Both the position numbers and the translations under genes were made by a program. Positions 1 to 8,360 of a stretch of 64,000 nucleotides of DNA are shown in pieces. Positions within the stretch are counted from its first letter, which is position 1. Each line of letters begins with the position of its first letter. The notes beneath the pieces were generated by a model. That model had not been told where the DNA came from, did not search any database, and worked only from the letters and a program-made list of their open reading frames with translations. Source of the DNA: UMGS2069 sp045534555 (lineage in GTDB: Bacteria; Bacillota; Clostridia; Christensenellales; UBA1242); the NCBI GenBank assembly GCA_045534555.1, contig JAZSJW010000002.1:16131-80130 (forward strand). The letters are read 5' to 3'.

Positions 1-192
1 TCCTTCTTTTTTAACAATAGCACTCTTTTCTTGAGCTCTTCTTGCTTTTTGATGACGAGAAATCATATTCACGCCTTCAACTACAATTCTACCAGTTTTA
101 GGAGAAGTTTTTAAAACTTTGCCTTGTTTACCTTTGTCTTTACCAGTGATAACAAGAACTAAATCTCCTGATTTAACATTAAGACTATTCAT
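1..192 (-). CDS. rplX: 50S ribosomal protein L24, C-terminus cut by window edge
   Basis: Last visible gene of the S10 operon; the reading frame is open to base 1, so only the first 64 residues are seen. The N-terminus MNSLNVKSGDLVLVITG followed by KDKGKQGKVLK is the KOW motif of L24, an early-assembly protein that binds domain I of 23S rRNA. The start ATG (190-192) lies 13 nt after the rplN stop and is preceded by an AGGAGG-type site. Position after rplN matches the conserved order. Confidence 0.95.
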   Translation of the reverse strand, partial: MNSLNVKSGDLVLVITGKDKGKQGKVLKTSPKTGRIVVEGVNMISRHQKARRAQEKSAIVKKEG

Positions 193-205
193 CAAGTTGT
201 TCCTC

Positions 206-574
206 CTAAATTACTTCTGGTGCAAGTGAAATAATTTTCATGTAATCTTTATCACGAAGTTCACGTGCAATAGGTCCAAAAATACGAGTTCCTTTTGGTT
301 GCTTTTGGTTATCAATAATAACTGCAGCATTTTCGTCAAACTTAATGTAGCTTCCGTCATTACGTCTAATTCCTTTAACAGAACGAACAATAACAGCTTT
401 AACTACATCACCCTTTTTAACAGAACCACCAGGGATAGCAGATTTAACAGAAGCAATGATTACATCACCGATGTTACCAAATTTTCTTTTAGATCCACCA
501 AGAACACGAATACACATAATTTCTTTAGCGCCTGTGTTATCAGCCACTTTAAGTCTTGATTGTTGTTGTATCAT
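206..574 (-). CDS. rplN: 50S ribosomal protein L14
   Basis: 122 residues, the usual length of L14. It begins MIQQQSRLKVADNTGAKEIMCIRVLGG, the family signature, and ends in the typical region reading ARELRDKDYMKIISLAPEVI. L14 sits on the subunit interface next to L19 and contacts 16S rRNA in the 70S ribosome. The gene lies 17 nt after rpsQ and 13 nt before rplX in the same operon. Confidence 0.98.
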   Translation of the reverse strand: MIQQQSRLKVADNTGAKEIMCIRVLGGSKRKFGNIGDVIIASVKSAIPGGSVKKGDVVKAVIVRSVKGIRRNDGSYIKFDENAAVIIDNQKQPKGTRIFGPIARELRDKDYMKIISLAPEVI

Positions 575-591
575 AATCTTCGCTCCTTGGA

Positions 592-864
592 CTATTTAAC
601 TTTTTCAACGATTCTAACTAAACGCCATCTTTTGTTTTTAGAAAGAGGACGAGTTTCAGCGATTTCGACTGTATCACCGATTGAACATTCATTGTTCTCA
701 TCATGAGCAACGAACTTAGTTGTATCGTTCATTGTTTTCTTGTAGATTGGGTGCTTAACTTTTGTATGCACTTCTACAACAATTGTTTTGTCCATCTTAT
801 TAGATGAAACAATACCAATTCTAGTTTTTCTTAAATTTCTCTCTACGCTTTCAACATTTGCCAT
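592..864 (-). CDS. rpsQ: 30S ribosomal protein S17
   Basis: 90 residues. The core RIGIVSSNKMDKTIVVEVHTKVKHPIYKK is the OB-fold part of S17, a primary binder of the 5' domain of 16S rRNA. The first ten residues are a short extra N-terminus common in Firmicutes. The gene follows rpmC by 8 nt. Confidence 0.97.
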   Translation of the reverse strand: MANVESVERNLRKTRIGIVSSNKMDKTIVVEVHTKVKHPIYKKTMNDTTKFVAHDENNECSIGDTVEIAETRPLSKNKRWRLVRIVEKVK

Positions 865-872
865 AATTCACC

Positions 873-1124
873 TTAACCTCTAGCCTTTTTAGCTACTTTT
901 TTAGTCTCGCTTACAGGAGCAGGACTGTTTGCTAAGCCAAGTTCTCTTTCACGAATGATAGTTTTAACTTTAGCAATGTCTTTTTTGCAAGTTTTTAGAG
1001 CAAGAGGATTAGCTAAGTTGCCTGTAGCGTGTGAGAAACGCAAATTGAAAAGCTCAGCTTTTAAATCAGCAAGCTTATTTGCAAGTTCTTTATCTGTCAT
1101 AGATGCAAAATTTTGCGCTTTCAT
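873..1124 (-). CDS. rpmC: 50S ribosomal protein L29
   Basis: 83 residues, slightly longer than the usual 60-70 because of a basic, Ala/Lys-rich tail after residue 65. The two-helix core has the signatures LKAELFNLRFSHATGNLANP and IAKVKTIIRERE. L29 lies near the peptide exit tunnel beside L23. Its ATG overlaps the rplP stop (TAATG), so translation is probably coupled; a GGGGAGG site precedes it. Confidence 0.96.
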   Translation of the reverse strand: MKAQNFASMTDKELANKLADLKAELFNLRFSHATGNLANPLALKTCKKDIAKVKTIIRERELGLANSPAPVSETKKVAKKARG

Positions 1125-1561
1125 TATTTATCCTCCCCTTGAGCAGCGTCTAAATCTGCCTTTTTAACAATTTTAACTTTACATGGAAGTTTATAAGTAG
1201 CAAGTCTCATAGCTTCCATAGCTGTTTCTTCTTTAATTCCACCGATTTCAAATAGAACTCTGCCTGGTTTAACAACAGCTACCCAGTATTCTGGAGAACC
1301 TTTACCTGAACCCATACGAGTTTCGGCTGGTTTCTTTGTTACAGGCTTATGTGGGAATATATTGATCCAAACTTGGCCACCTCTTTTTGTATAACGAGTC
1401 ATCGCAATACGAGCAGCTTCGATTTGGTTAGATGTAATCCAGCAAGGCTCTTGTGCTACGATACCGTATTCACCGTGACAGATTTTGTTACCACGAGTAG
1501 CTTTACCTGTCATTCTACCTCTTTGAACTCTTCTTCTTTTAACTGTTTTAGGCATCAACAT
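1124..1561 (-). CDS. rplP: 50S ribosomal protein L16
   Basis: 145 residues starting MLMPKTVKRRRVQRGRMTGKATRG, the normal L16 N-terminus. The body carries RMGSGKGSPEYWVAVVKPGRVLFEIGG, the conserved loop near the A-site tRNA. L16 organises the A-site side of the peptidyl-transferase region. The start with GGGAGG eight bases upstream is preferred over the internal ATG two codons later. Confidence 0.97.
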   Translation of the reverse strand: MLMPKTVKRRRVQRGRMTGKATRGNKICHGEYGIVAQEPCWITSNQIEAARIAMTRYTKRGGQVWINIFPHKPVTKKPAETRMGSGKGSPEYWVAVVKPGRVLFEIGGIKEETAMEAMRLATYKLPCKVKIVKKADLDAAQGEDK

Positions 1562-1562
1562 A

Positions 1563-2228
1563 TTAGTTTCCTCCCTTAACGCTAGAGTTTAAGTTCTTTT
1601 TACCAAGAATTTCACCTTTATAGATCCAAACTTTAACACCAAGTAATCCTGAAACGTGTGCTTCAGCAAAACCATAGTCAATGTCTGCTCTTAAAGTTTG
1701 AAGAGGTAAAGAACCATCTTGATAGAATTCACTTCTAGCGATTTCAGCGCCGTCAAGACGACCGCTAAGCATGATTTTGATACCCTTAACGCCAGCTTTT
1801 TGACATCTAGCAAGACCTTGTTTCATAGCTCTACGGAAACCAACTCTTTGGTCAAGTTGATTAGCGATGCTTTCTGCAACAAGTTGAGCATCTAAATCTG
1901 GATTTTTAATTTCAACAACATTGATTGAAACTGCTTTTTTAGTAACTTTTTCAAGTTTAGCTTTCATAGCTTCAACACCAGCACCTTTTTGACCGATAAC
2001 CATACCAGGTCTAGCAGTGTGTAAAGTTACAGTGATTTTGTTTTCAGCATTTCTTTCAATGATTGTTTTAGAAATACTACAATTTTTGTAGTTATTTTCA
2101 ATTACTTCACGAATTTTGTTGTCTTCTAAAATATAGTCAGCAAAGTTTTTCTTATCAGCAAACCATTTGCTTTCCCATTCTTTATTGACACCAACTCTCA
2201 TTCCTATTGGATTAACTTTCTGTCCCAT
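1563..2228 (-). CDS. rpsC: 30S ribosomal protein S3
   Basis: 221 residues. N-terminus MGQKVNPIGMRVGV is diagnostic. A KH domain (VTLHTARPGMVIGQKGAGVEAMK, about residues 68-90) and the C-terminal region with GVKGIKIMLSGRLDGAEIARSE form the S3 fold, which lines the mRNA entry channel and helps unwind mRNA. Preceded by TAGGAGG. Confidence 0.98.
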   Translation of the reverse strand: MGQKVNPIGMRVGVNKEWESKWFADKKNFADYILEDNKIREVIENNYKNCSISKTIIERNAENKITVTLHTARPGMVIGQKGAGVEAMKAKLEKVTKKAVSINVVEIKNPDLDAQLVAESIANQLDQRVGFRRAMKQGLARCQKAGVKGIKIMLSGRLDGAEIARSEFYQDGSLPLQTLRADIDYGFAEAHVSGLLGVKVWIYKGEILGKKNLNSSVKGGN

Positions 2229-2237
2229 AGTATCCTC

Positions 2238-2627
2238 CTACGCCTTTGCCTCGTCTAAAATGACGGTGATGTGGCTTGTGCGCTTTTTGATTTCGTGTGC
2301 TCTACCTTTGCTTACAGGTTGGAATCTCTTTAAAATTGGACCACCATCAGCAAAAGCTTCACTAACGATTAAGTCAGCTTTATTTAGTCCTAAATTGTTT
2401 TCAGCGTTAGCGCCAGCACTTTCTAGAACTTTAAGAACACTTTCAGTTGCAGCATTAGGCATATTTTTTAAGATTGCTACTGCTTCTTCATATTTTTGTC
2501 CACGAATTACATCTAGTACAATTCTAACTTTTGAAGGAGAAATTCTAATGTATTTAGCAACAGCTTTTGGACGTCTATCAGCATTTTGTTTTCTTGCTAA
2601 TGATTTTTCACGAACTCTTGTAGCCAT
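2238..2627 (-). CDS. rplV: 50S ribosomal protein L22
   Basis: 129 residues. The core AVAKYIRISPSKVRIVLDVIRGQKYEEA and the C-terminal hairpin ending PRFQPVSKGRAHEIKKRTSHITVIL-like sequence identify L22, whose beta-hairpin lines the nascent-peptide tunnel and influences macrolide binding. A 14-residue basic N-terminus precedes the core. GGGAGG lies before the start. Confidence 0.97.
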   Translation of the reverse strand: MATRVREKSLARKQNADRRPKAVAKYIRISPSKVRIVLDVIRGQKYEEAVAILKNMPNAATESVLKVLESAGANAENNLGLNKADLIVSEAFADGGPILKRFQPVSKGRAHEIKKRTSHITVILDEAKA

Positions 2628-2630
2628 TTA

Positions 2631-2912
2631 TTATTTTCCTCCCTTTGTAGTCTTTGCGCCTTTGTGACCCTTAAATGTACGAGTTGGAGCAAATTCACCA
2701 AGTTTATAACCTACCATTTCAGAGGTAATATAAACTGGAACATGCTTTCTACCGTCATACACGCCAATAGTATGACCTACCATTGATGGGATAATTGTTG
2801 ATGCACGAGACCATGTTTTAACAACGGTTTTTTCTCTTGATTCATTCATAGCATCAATCTTTTTTACAAGACTTTCTGCAACGAAAGGACCTTTTTTAAC
2901 ACTTCTACTCAT
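2631..2912 (-). CDS. rpsS: 30S ribosomal protein S19
   Basis: 93 residues. MSRSVKKGPFVAESLVKKI and STIIPSMVGHTIGVYDGRKHVPVYI are S19 signatures. S19 pairs with S13 in the head of the small subunit. Only 3 nt separate its stop from the rplV start. Confidence 0.98.
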   Translation of the reverse strand: MSRSVKKGPFVAESLVKKIDAMNESREKTVVKTWSRASTIIPSMVGHTIGVYDGRKHVPVYITSEMVGYKLGEFAPTRTFKGHKGAKTTKGGK

Positions 2913-2923
2913 ATTTCCCTCTC

Positions 2924-3751
2924 CTAATTGATACGTTTAACAATTAACTTGTTACTTTGATTCTTTTTCTTACGAGTCTTATAACCCATAGCAGGTTTAC
3001 CCCATGGAGTCATAGGACCAGCGTGACCTACTGGTGATTTACCTTCACCACCACCATGAGGGTGGTCAACTGGGTTCATAACTGAACCACGAACTGTAGG
3101 CTTAACGCCCATGTGACGTTTTCTACCAGCTTTACCAAGAGATACGATTTCGTGTTCAACGTTACCTACTTGACCAAGTGTAGCACGGCAAGTAACAAGA
3201 ACTTTTCTCATTTCTCCTGATGGCATACGAAGTGTAGCATATCTACCTTCTTTAGCCATATATTGTGCTGAAATACCAGCACTTCTAGCGATTTGTCCAC
3301 CACGACCTGGATGGAATTCGATGTTATGAACAACAGAACCTACTGGAATGTTGTCAAGTGCTAATGTGTTACCAACTTTGATTTCTGCGTTTACTCCACT
3401 CATAACAGTGTCGCCAACGTTTAAACCAACCGGCGCCAAAATATATCTCTTTTCACCATCAGCATAGTTTAAAAGTGCAATATATGCAGATCTGTTTGGA
3501 TCGTATTCAATACTTGCAACTTTTGCAGGAATGTTATCCTTATTTCTTCTAAAGTCAATAACTCTATATTTTTGACGATTTCCACCGCCGATATGTCTTA
3601 CAGTAATTCTACCAGCGTTATTTCTACCACCTGATTTCTTCTTTGTTTCAAGTAAAGATTTTTCAGGAGTTGTTGTAGTAATTTCGTCAAAGGAAGCGCT
3701 AGTCATGCCTCTACGACCAGCAGTTGTCGGCTTAAATCTTTTTAGTGCCAT
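2924..3751 (-). CDS. rplB: 50S ribosomal protein L2
   Basis: 275 residues, normal for L2. The catalytic-region histidine motif MNPVDHPHGGGEGKSPVG is intact near residue 225, and the OB/SH3 halves carry RYILAPVGLNVGDTV and IEFHPGRGGQIARSAG. L2 binds domain IV of 23S rRNA and is needed for subunit joining and peptidyl transfer. Confidence 0.98.
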   Translation of the reverse strand: MALKRFKPTTAGRRGMTSASFDEITTTTPEKSLLETKKKSGGRNNAGRITVRHIGGGNRQKYRVIDFRRNKDNIPAKVASIEYDPNRSAYIALLNYADGEKRYILAPVGLNVGDTVMSGVNAEIKVGNTLALDNIPVGSVVHNIEFHPGRGGQIARSAGISAQYMAKEGRYATLRMPSGEMRKVLVTCRATLGQVGNVEHEIVSLGKAGRKRHMGVKPTVRGSVMNPVDHPHGGGEGKSPVGHAGPMTPWGKPAMGYKTRKKKNQSNKLIVKRIN

Positions 3752-3772
3752 AATTATTCTCCCCTCGTCCTA

Positions 3773-4063
3773 TTATGATAGACTATCAAAGAACTCAATT
3801 GTCTTAGAATCGCTTGTTAATTGAACGATTGCTTTTTTATATGAACCAGTAAGTCCTTCGTGTCTTCCTTGTCTTTTAATTTTTCCGTAAACGTTAGAAA
3901 TGTTTACGCTTTCAACCTTTACTTTGAAGATTTCTTCAACAGCTTTCTTAACATTAGTTTTAGTTGCTTCTTTTGCTACTTCAAAAGTGTATTTTTTGTT
4001 AGCAATATCAGCATAACTTTTTTCAGAAAGGATAGGTCTAATAATAATATCGTGTGCTACCAT
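3773..4063 (-). CDS. rplW: 50S ribosomal protein L23
   Basis: 96 residues with DIIIRPILSEKSYADIANKKYTFEV and the C-terminal TGSYKKAIVQL region. L23 is at the tunnel exit and docks trigger factor and SRP. The ATG overlaps the rplD stop codon, suggesting translational coupling. Confidence 0.97.
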   Translation of the reverse strand: MVAHDIIIRPILSEKSYADIANKKYTFEVAKEATKTNVKKAVEEIFKVKVESVNISNVYGKIKRQGRHEGLTGSYKKAIVQLTSDSKTIEFFDSLS

Positions 4064-4683
4064 TATTTGTTTGCCTCCTCGATAGATTTAATAGCTTCCT
4101 TAGTTACAAGGAGTTTGTCGCTAACCACGATATCGTAAGTGCAAAGTTGAGCTGCTGTTGTAACATATGCATTTTCAATGTTAGCAGCTGATTTAACAAC
4201 GTTTTCGTCATTTTCTGCAGTTACAATTGTAGTTCTCTTATCAAGTTTTAAGTTCTTTAAAACTTCAGCCATAGCTTTTGTTTTTGGAGCTTCAAACTTA
4301 AGTTCGTCAACTACTACCAAGCATTTTTCAGCTAAACAAGTTGAAATAGCTGATAAGAAAGCAGCTTGTTTCATTTGTTTGTTAACTTTCTTAGAAAAAT
4401 CTCTTGGCTTTGGAGCAAATACCACGCCACCTTTAATCCATTGTGGAGCACGTATAGATCCTTGACGAGCATTACCAGTACCTTTTTGTCTCCAAGGTTT
4501 TCTACCACCACCACGAACTTCAGAACGAGTAAGTGTTGATTTAGTTCCTTGACGTTGATTAGCAAGGTATGCTACAACGATTTGATGAATTAGCGCTTCG
4601 TTGTAAGGAGCTTTGAATACTGTGTCGTTTAAGCTAACTTTACCAACTTCTTCGCCTTTAATATTAAAAACTTTAGTTTGCAT
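4063..4683 (-). CDS. rplD: 50S ribosomal protein L4
   Basis: 206 residues. The tunnel-loop region RQGTKSTLTRSEVRGGGRKPWRQKGTGNARQGS is intact. L4 binds domain I of 23S rRNA; in Escherichia coli it also represses its own S10 operon through the leader. Whether it does so here is not known, although a structured leader precedes rpsJ. Confidence 0.98.
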   Translation of the reverse strand: MQTKVFNIKGEEVGKVSLNDTVFKAPYNEALIHQIVVAYLANQRQGTKSTLTRSEVRGGGRKPWRQKGTGNARQGSIRAPQWIKGGVVFAPKPRDFSKKVNKQMKQAAFLSAISTCLAEKCLVVVDELKFEAPKTKAMAEVLKNLKLDKRTTIVTAENDENVVKSAANIENAYVTTAAQLCTYDIVVSDKLLVTKEAIKSIEEANK

Positions 4684-4699
4684 TATTCTCTCCCCCTAC

Positions 4700-5332
4700 T
4701 TATTTCGCTTTTACTGCAGAGCAGATTGTAACAACAGAACCTTTAGCACCTGGGATAGCACCCTTAACTAAAAGAAGATTTCTTTCTGTATCTACTTTTG
4801 CAATTTCTAGATTTTGAATAGTTACTTTCTCGTGACCGTATTGACCTGGAAGTTTTCTATTTTTGAAAACTCTTGATGGGTCTGAGTTTGCTGAAAGTGA
4901 ACCTGGTGCTCTGTGAACAGGGCCAGCACCGTGTGTCATATCAATTCTGTGGAAGTTCCATCTCTTAATAACACCAGAGAAACCTCTACCTTTTGTATAG
5001 CCAGAAACGTCTACGATGTCGCCTTCTTTAAATACATCACATTTAATTTCTGCACCTAGAGTTAATCCTTCAGCTGGGATTTTAAACTCTTTTAAATATT
5101 TCTTAGGAGCAATGTTAGCTTTCTTTAAGTGACCAACTTCTGCCTTAGAAAGTCTGCTTTCTTTTGTATCAGTGAAAGCTAATTGAACTGAACTATAACC
5201 ATCTTTTTCAACAGTTTTGATTTGTGAAACTTGACATGGGCCAGCTTCAACAACAGTTACAGGTATTACAAGACCAGAGTCTGTAAAAATCTGTGACATG
5301 CCAATTTTCTTACCAAGTATTGCTTTATCCAT
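4700..5332 (-). CDS. rplC: 50S ribosomal protein L3
   Basis: 210 residues starting MDKAILGKKIGMSQIF. The loop reaching toward the peptidyl-transferase centre (THGAGPVHRAPGSLSANSDPSRVFK, roughly residues 135-160) is conserved. The glutamine methylated in E. coli corresponds to a position in the MPGQYG-like stretch seen here as LPGQYGHEKVT. Confidence 0.98.
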   Translation of the reverse strand: MDKAILGKKIGMSQIFTDSGLVIPVTVVEAGPCQVSQIKTVEKDGYSSVQLAFTDTKESRLSKAEVGHLKKANIAPKKYLKEFKIPAEGLTLGAEIKCDVFKEGDIVDVSGYTKGRGFSGVIKRWNFHRIDMTHGAGPVHRAPGSLSANSDPSRVFKNRKLPGQYGHEKVTIQNLEIAKVDTERNLLLVKGAIPGAKGSVVTICSAVKAK

Positions 5333-5353
5333 AAATTATACTTCCCCTCCGCC

Positions 5354-5662
5354 TTATAATTTAATATTGATATCTACGCCAGCTGGTAAGTCGATTTTCA
5401 TAAGTGAATCAACAGTTTTAGCTGATGGATTGTAAATATCAATCACTCTTTTATGAGTTCTCATTTCAAATTGTTCTCTTGAATCTTTATGTTTATGAAC
5501 TGAACGAAGAATTGTTACAACTTCTTTTTCAGTAGGCATTGGAATAGGACCAGATACCTTAGCGCCTGCTTTTTTAGCAGATTCCACAATTCTTGCAGCA
5601 GATTCATCAACAAGGTTGTGATCATAAGCACGTAGCTTAATTCTAATTTTTTGTGTTGCCAT
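5354..5662 (-). CDS. rpsJ: 30S ribosomal protein S10
   Basis: 102 residues from ATG at 5662, exactly the usual S10 length. A start 14 codons further upstream is possible on paper, but GGAGG sits 7 nt before the chosen ATG and the added residues do not resemble S10. Signatures are KIRIKLRAYDHNLVDESA and PMPTEKEVVTILRSVHKHKDSREQFEMRTHKR. S10 (NusE) also joins antitermination complexes with NusB and NusG. First gene of the operon. Confidence 0.98.
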   Translation of the reverse strand: MATQKIRIKLRAYDHNLVDESAARIVESAKKAGAKVSGPIPMPTEKEVVTILRSVHKHKDSREQFEMRTHKRVIDIYNPSAKTVDSLMKIDLPAGVDINIKL

Positions 5663-5851
5663 TTTTAACCTCCGAGTATTTTTTTCAGATTGACTATTCT
5701 TCATTTATCGCACTGCAAAGTTTATTGTCGCGAGCAAACACTAATGAAGAAAATCTGTCGCCTAAAATCTTTGTATAGACTTGTCCGCGAAAGTTCTCCC
5801 AATCAAGGCTCATGGGTAACCTTCCGCATCTTCCCATATTGCAGCCTGTTT
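5663..5851 (-). promoter_or_regulatory. Structured 5' leader of the S10 operon
   Basis: About 180 nt of untranslated RNA lie between the promoter and rpsJ. Seen pairings: CTGCAA near the RNA 5' end with TTGCAG near 5715; ATGGG with CCCAT around 5806-5836; CTTCATT with AATGAAG enclosing a GC-rich inner arm. No T-run follows a hairpin, so it is not a plain terminator. The layout suits an r-protein autoregulatory leader; the effector is inferred, not shown. Confidence 0.6.
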
Positions 5852-5880
5852 ATTATACTAAACACACGGCACCGTGTCAA
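5852..5880 (-). promoter_or_regulatory. S10 operon promoter with palindromic spacer
   Basis: Perfect TTGACA (5875-5880), 17-nt spacer, perfect TATAAT (5852-5857). The palindrome ACACGGTGCCGTGT begins inside the -35 box and fills most of the spacer. The promoter of the rpmG-secE-nusG operon carries a close relative of it. Confidence 0.92.
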
Positions 5881-6009
5881 GACTTTTATTAAAAATAATT
5901 GACAAATTTTTTTGGTCAATTTGCACAAACTTTTAAAGTTTCTGTATAAACATCTTTAACATTAATAAAAATATCTTTTTTCAAACTATTAAACCTATAT
6001 TTTAGGCAA

Positions 6010-6040
6010 TAAAAAAGGTGAGTTTATCGCTCACCTTTTA
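6010..6040 (-). terminator. Terminator after rplA
   Basis: Hairpin AAAGGTGAG / CTCACCTTT with a 7-nt loop, followed on the minus strand by six Ts. It separates the L11-L1 unit from the S10 promoter; rplJ and rplL do not follow rplA here. Confidence 0.9.
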
Positions 6041-6044
6041 TTAA

Positions 6045-6725
6045 TTACATTTTAACTTTAACACCAGGTCCCATTGAAGAAGCTAAAGAAATGCTTCTAA
6101 TGTAAACACCTTTTGCAGCTTGTGGTTTCGCTTTGATAATAGCGTCCATAAGAGCATCAAAGTTTTCTTGAAGTTTTTCAACACCAAAGCTCTTTTTACC
6201 GATAACGCAGTGAATGATACCAAACTTATCAAGTCTGTATTCAACTTTACCAGCTTTAATATCTTTAATAGCTTTAGCAACGTCCGGAGTTACAGTACCA
6301 CTCTTTGGGTTTGGCATTAAACCACGAGGTCCTAAAACTCTAGCAATTCTACCAACAAGACCCATCATATCAGGTGTTGTAACACAGGCATCAAAACCTA
6401 ACCAGTTTTCTTTCATGATTTTATCAATCATTTCTTCAGCACCAACAAAGTCAGCACCTTCAGCTTTAGCTATTTCAGCTTTATCTCCTTTAGCAATAAC
6501 TAAAACTTTCTTTTCTTTACCAGTACCATTTGGAAGTACTACAGAACCACGAACTTGTTGATCAGCATTCTTAGGGTCAACACCAAGTTTTACATGGATT
6601 TCAATACTTTCATCAAATTTAGCAGTTGCAGTATCAATAGCTAGTGCTAAACCTTCAGCTACATCATAAAGTTTTTGTCTTTCAATTTTTTCAGCAGAAG
6701 CTCTATAATTTTTTCCGTGTTTCAT
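6045..6725 (-). CDS. rplA: 50S ribosomal protein L1
   Basis: 226 residues with the L1 signatures VDPKNADQQVRGSVVLPNGTGK and GLMPNPKSGTVTPDVAKAI. L1 forms the mobile stalk that helps release E-site tRNA and is the classical translational repressor of the L11-L1 operon. Lies 10 nt after rplK. Its likely target is the leader before rplK. Confidence 0.98.
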   Translation of the reverse strand: MKHGKNYRASAEKIERQKLYDVAEGLALAIDTATAKFDESIEIHVKLGVDPKNADQQVRGSVVLPNGTGKEKKVLVIAKGDKAEIAKAEGADFVGAEEMIDKIMKENWLGFDACVTTPDMMGLVGRIARVLGPRGLMPNPKSGTVTPDVAKAIKDIKAGKVEYRLDKFGIIHCVIGKKSFGVEKLQENFDALMDAIIKAKPQAAKGVYIRSISLASSMGPGVKVKM

Positions 6726-6735
6726 AATGCCCCTC

Positions 6736-7170
6736 CTATTCCTCTACAACTGTCACGCCCATAGAACGTGCTGTACCTTCAATCATGCTCATAGCAGCTT
6801 CAATATTTGCTGCATTGAGGTCAGGCATTTTTGTTTCCGCAATTTTACGAACTTGAGCCTTTGTGATTTTTGCGACTTTTTGTGTGTTTGGTTTACCAGA
6901 ACCAGATTCGATACCAATTGTTTTCTTAATTAAAACTGCTGCTGGAGGAGTTTTTAAAACAAATGTAAATGAACGGTCTTGATAAATTGTCATCTCTACT
7001 GGAATAATAAATCCTTCTTGAGATGCTGTTTTTTCGTTAAACTCTTTAACGAATGCTGGAATATTGATACCATGAGGACCAAGAGATGAACCAACTGGAG
7101 GACCAGCTGTAGCTTTACCAGCTTGAAGTTGAAGTTTAACGACTGCTGTTATTTTTTTAACAGGTGCCAT
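6736..7170 (-). CDS. rplK: 50S ribosomal protein L11
   Basis: 144 residues. The N-terminal proline-rich part (KLQLQAGKATAGPPVGSSLG) and the rRNA-binding C-terminal part (KITKAQVRKIAETKMPDLNA) are both present. L11 and the GTPase-associated rRNA support elongation-factor turnover and RelA activation. AAGGAG precedes the ATG. Confidence 0.98.
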   Translation of the reverse strand: MAPVKKITAVVKLQLQAGKATAGPPVGSSLGPHGINIPAFVKEFNEKTASQEGFIIPVEMTIYQDRSFTFVLKTPPAAVLIKKTIGIESGSGKPNTQKVAKITKAQVRKIAETKMPDLNAANIEAAMSMIEGTARSMGVTVVEE

Positions 7171-7297
7171 AAATTTTTTCTCCTTATATAGTAAATTCTG
7201 TGGTTACTTATGTGAGGCATGAAAAGATTTACCTCTCCCACATATATTTAAAATGGTATAGCATTTGCTATAACATGTTAAACCAAATTAGTTGAGA
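7171..7297 (-). promoter_or_regulatory. Leader between nusG and rplK, probable L1-binding control site
   Basis: 127 nt with a hairpin at about 7199-7244: TATGTG pairs with CACATA and an inner CCTC with GAGG; alternatively TGTGG pairs with CCACA. GUGGGAG and CCACA elements in this position are typical of the L1 repressor site in Firmicutes L11-L1 operons, where they mimic the L1 site in 23S rRNA. Assignment rests on position and shape. Confidence 0.55.
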
Positions 7298-7828
7298 TTA
7301 AATAATCTCGATCTGAACAAAGTCCAAATCAACTGGAGTTTGACGACCAAACATTTCTACTGAAACTTTACATTTTTGTTCATCAACATCAACAGCTAAA
7401 ACATCACCAACAAATCCTTCAAGAGGACCAGAGATGACCTTAACTTTATTTCCTACATCAACCTTTAAATCTACAACTATTTTCTCTAGACGCATTTTTC
7501 TTACTTCATCATCAGTTAAAGGAAGAGGCCTTCCCGCAGGACCAACGAAACCTGTTACGCCACGAGTATTAACAATTGTGTGCCAAAGATTATCTGTATA
7601 TCTCATTTTCAAAAGCACGTATGTTGGAAACATTTTTCTTTGTACAACTTTCTTTTTGCCATTTTTTTCTTCAATGGCATCTTCCATAGGAATTTTTACT
7701 TCAACAATATAATCTTGAAGTTGGTTGTTTTCAATAGTTTTATATAGGTTATCTTGAACCATATTTTCATAACCAGAGAAAGTATGTAAAACATACCACT
7801 TTGGCTCTTCGTTTAAAACATCATCCAT
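7298..7828 (-). CDS. nusG: Transcription termination/antitermination factor NusG
   Basis: About 176 residues from ATG 7828; a TTG three codons upstream is less likely because AAGGA is placed for the ATG. The NGN domain (WYVLHTFSGYENMVQDNL to TYVLLKMRYTDNLWHTIVNTRGVTGFVG) and a C-terminal KOW domain (GNKVKVISGPLEGFVGDVLAVD) are complete. NusG binds RNA polymerase, modulates pausing and links it to S10. It follows secE as in most bacteria. Confidence 0.97.
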   Translation of the reverse strand: MDDVLNEEPKWYVLHTFSGYENMVQDNLYKTIENNQLQDYIVEVKIPMEDAIEEKNGKKKVVQRKMFPTYVLLKMRYTDNLWHTIVNTRGVTGFVGPAGRPLPLTDDEVRKMRLEKIVVDLKVDVGNKVKVISGPLEGFVGDVLAVDVDEQKCKVSVEMFGRQTPVDLDFVQIEII

Positions 7829-7872
7829 ATTATACAATCCTTATAAATTTTACACGAAAATCAAACTCAATC

Positions 7873-8142
7873 CTAGATATTGGTAATGAGTTTTAATAGC
7901 CATGAAAGCAAGCTATCTATACCTAAAGTTACTAGCATAAATAACGCAACAACAGAAATAACCATTCCTGTTTGTTTCATAGTCTTTCCAAATGAAGGCC
8001 AAGAAACTTTTTTAAGTTCAGAAACAGTTTCTTTAGCTCTAGAACGTTTTGGTTCTTTATTAGCTTTTTTTACTTTCTTTTGCTTATCTTTTTGCTTAAC
8101 TTCAGTAGTGCCTTTTGCAAGAGTTTTTTCTACTTTTGCCAC
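7873..8142 (-). CDS. secE: Preprotein translocase subunit SecE
   Basis: 89 residues. A Lys-rich N-terminal half leads to the conserved ELKKVSWPSFGKTMKQTGMV amphipathic helix and one membrane helix (VISVVALFMLVTLGIDSLLSWLL). SecE clamps SecY in the translocon. Single-helix form as in other Gram-positive bacteria. Confidence 0.96.
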   Translation of the reverse strand: MAKVEKTLAKGTTEVKQKDKQKKVKKANKEPKRSRAKETVSELKKVSWPSFGKTMKQTGMVISVVALFMLVTLGIDSLLSWLLKLITNI

Positions 8143-8165
8143 GTTAATATCTCCCAGTTATAATT

Positions 8166-8315
8166 TTACTTTGATTCTTTGTGAACTGTATGCTTCTTAC
8201 AGAATCTGCAATATTTTTCTAATTGAATTCTGTCAGGATCGTTCTTTTTATTTTTATAGTTATCGTAATTTCTTTGTTTACATTCTGTACATTCTAGTGT
8301 TATCTTGGTTCTCAT
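8166..8315 (-). CDS. rpmG: 50S ribosomal protein L33
   Basis: Short gene of 49 codons plus stop, read from ATG 8315. The product starts MRTKITLECTECKQRNYDNYKN and ends CRFCKKHTVHKESK, the L33 family. Both CxxC pairs are present, so this is the zinc-binding (C+) form; no zinc-free paralog is in the window. First gene of the secE-nusG-rplK-rplA unit, 23 nt before secE. Confidence 0.95.
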   Translation of the reverse strand: MRTKITLECTECKQRNYDNYKNKKNDPDRIQLEKYCRFCKKHTVHKESK

Positions 8316-8360
8316 AAAAAATTTTCTCCTAAAAAATTACACCCCTTGGCGGTGTGCGTT

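Noticed and set aside
5897..5920. TTGAC / GTCAA inverted repeat between the S10 promoter and the rplA terminator
   Set aside because: AT-rich, short, no partner promoter; not distinguishable from chance.
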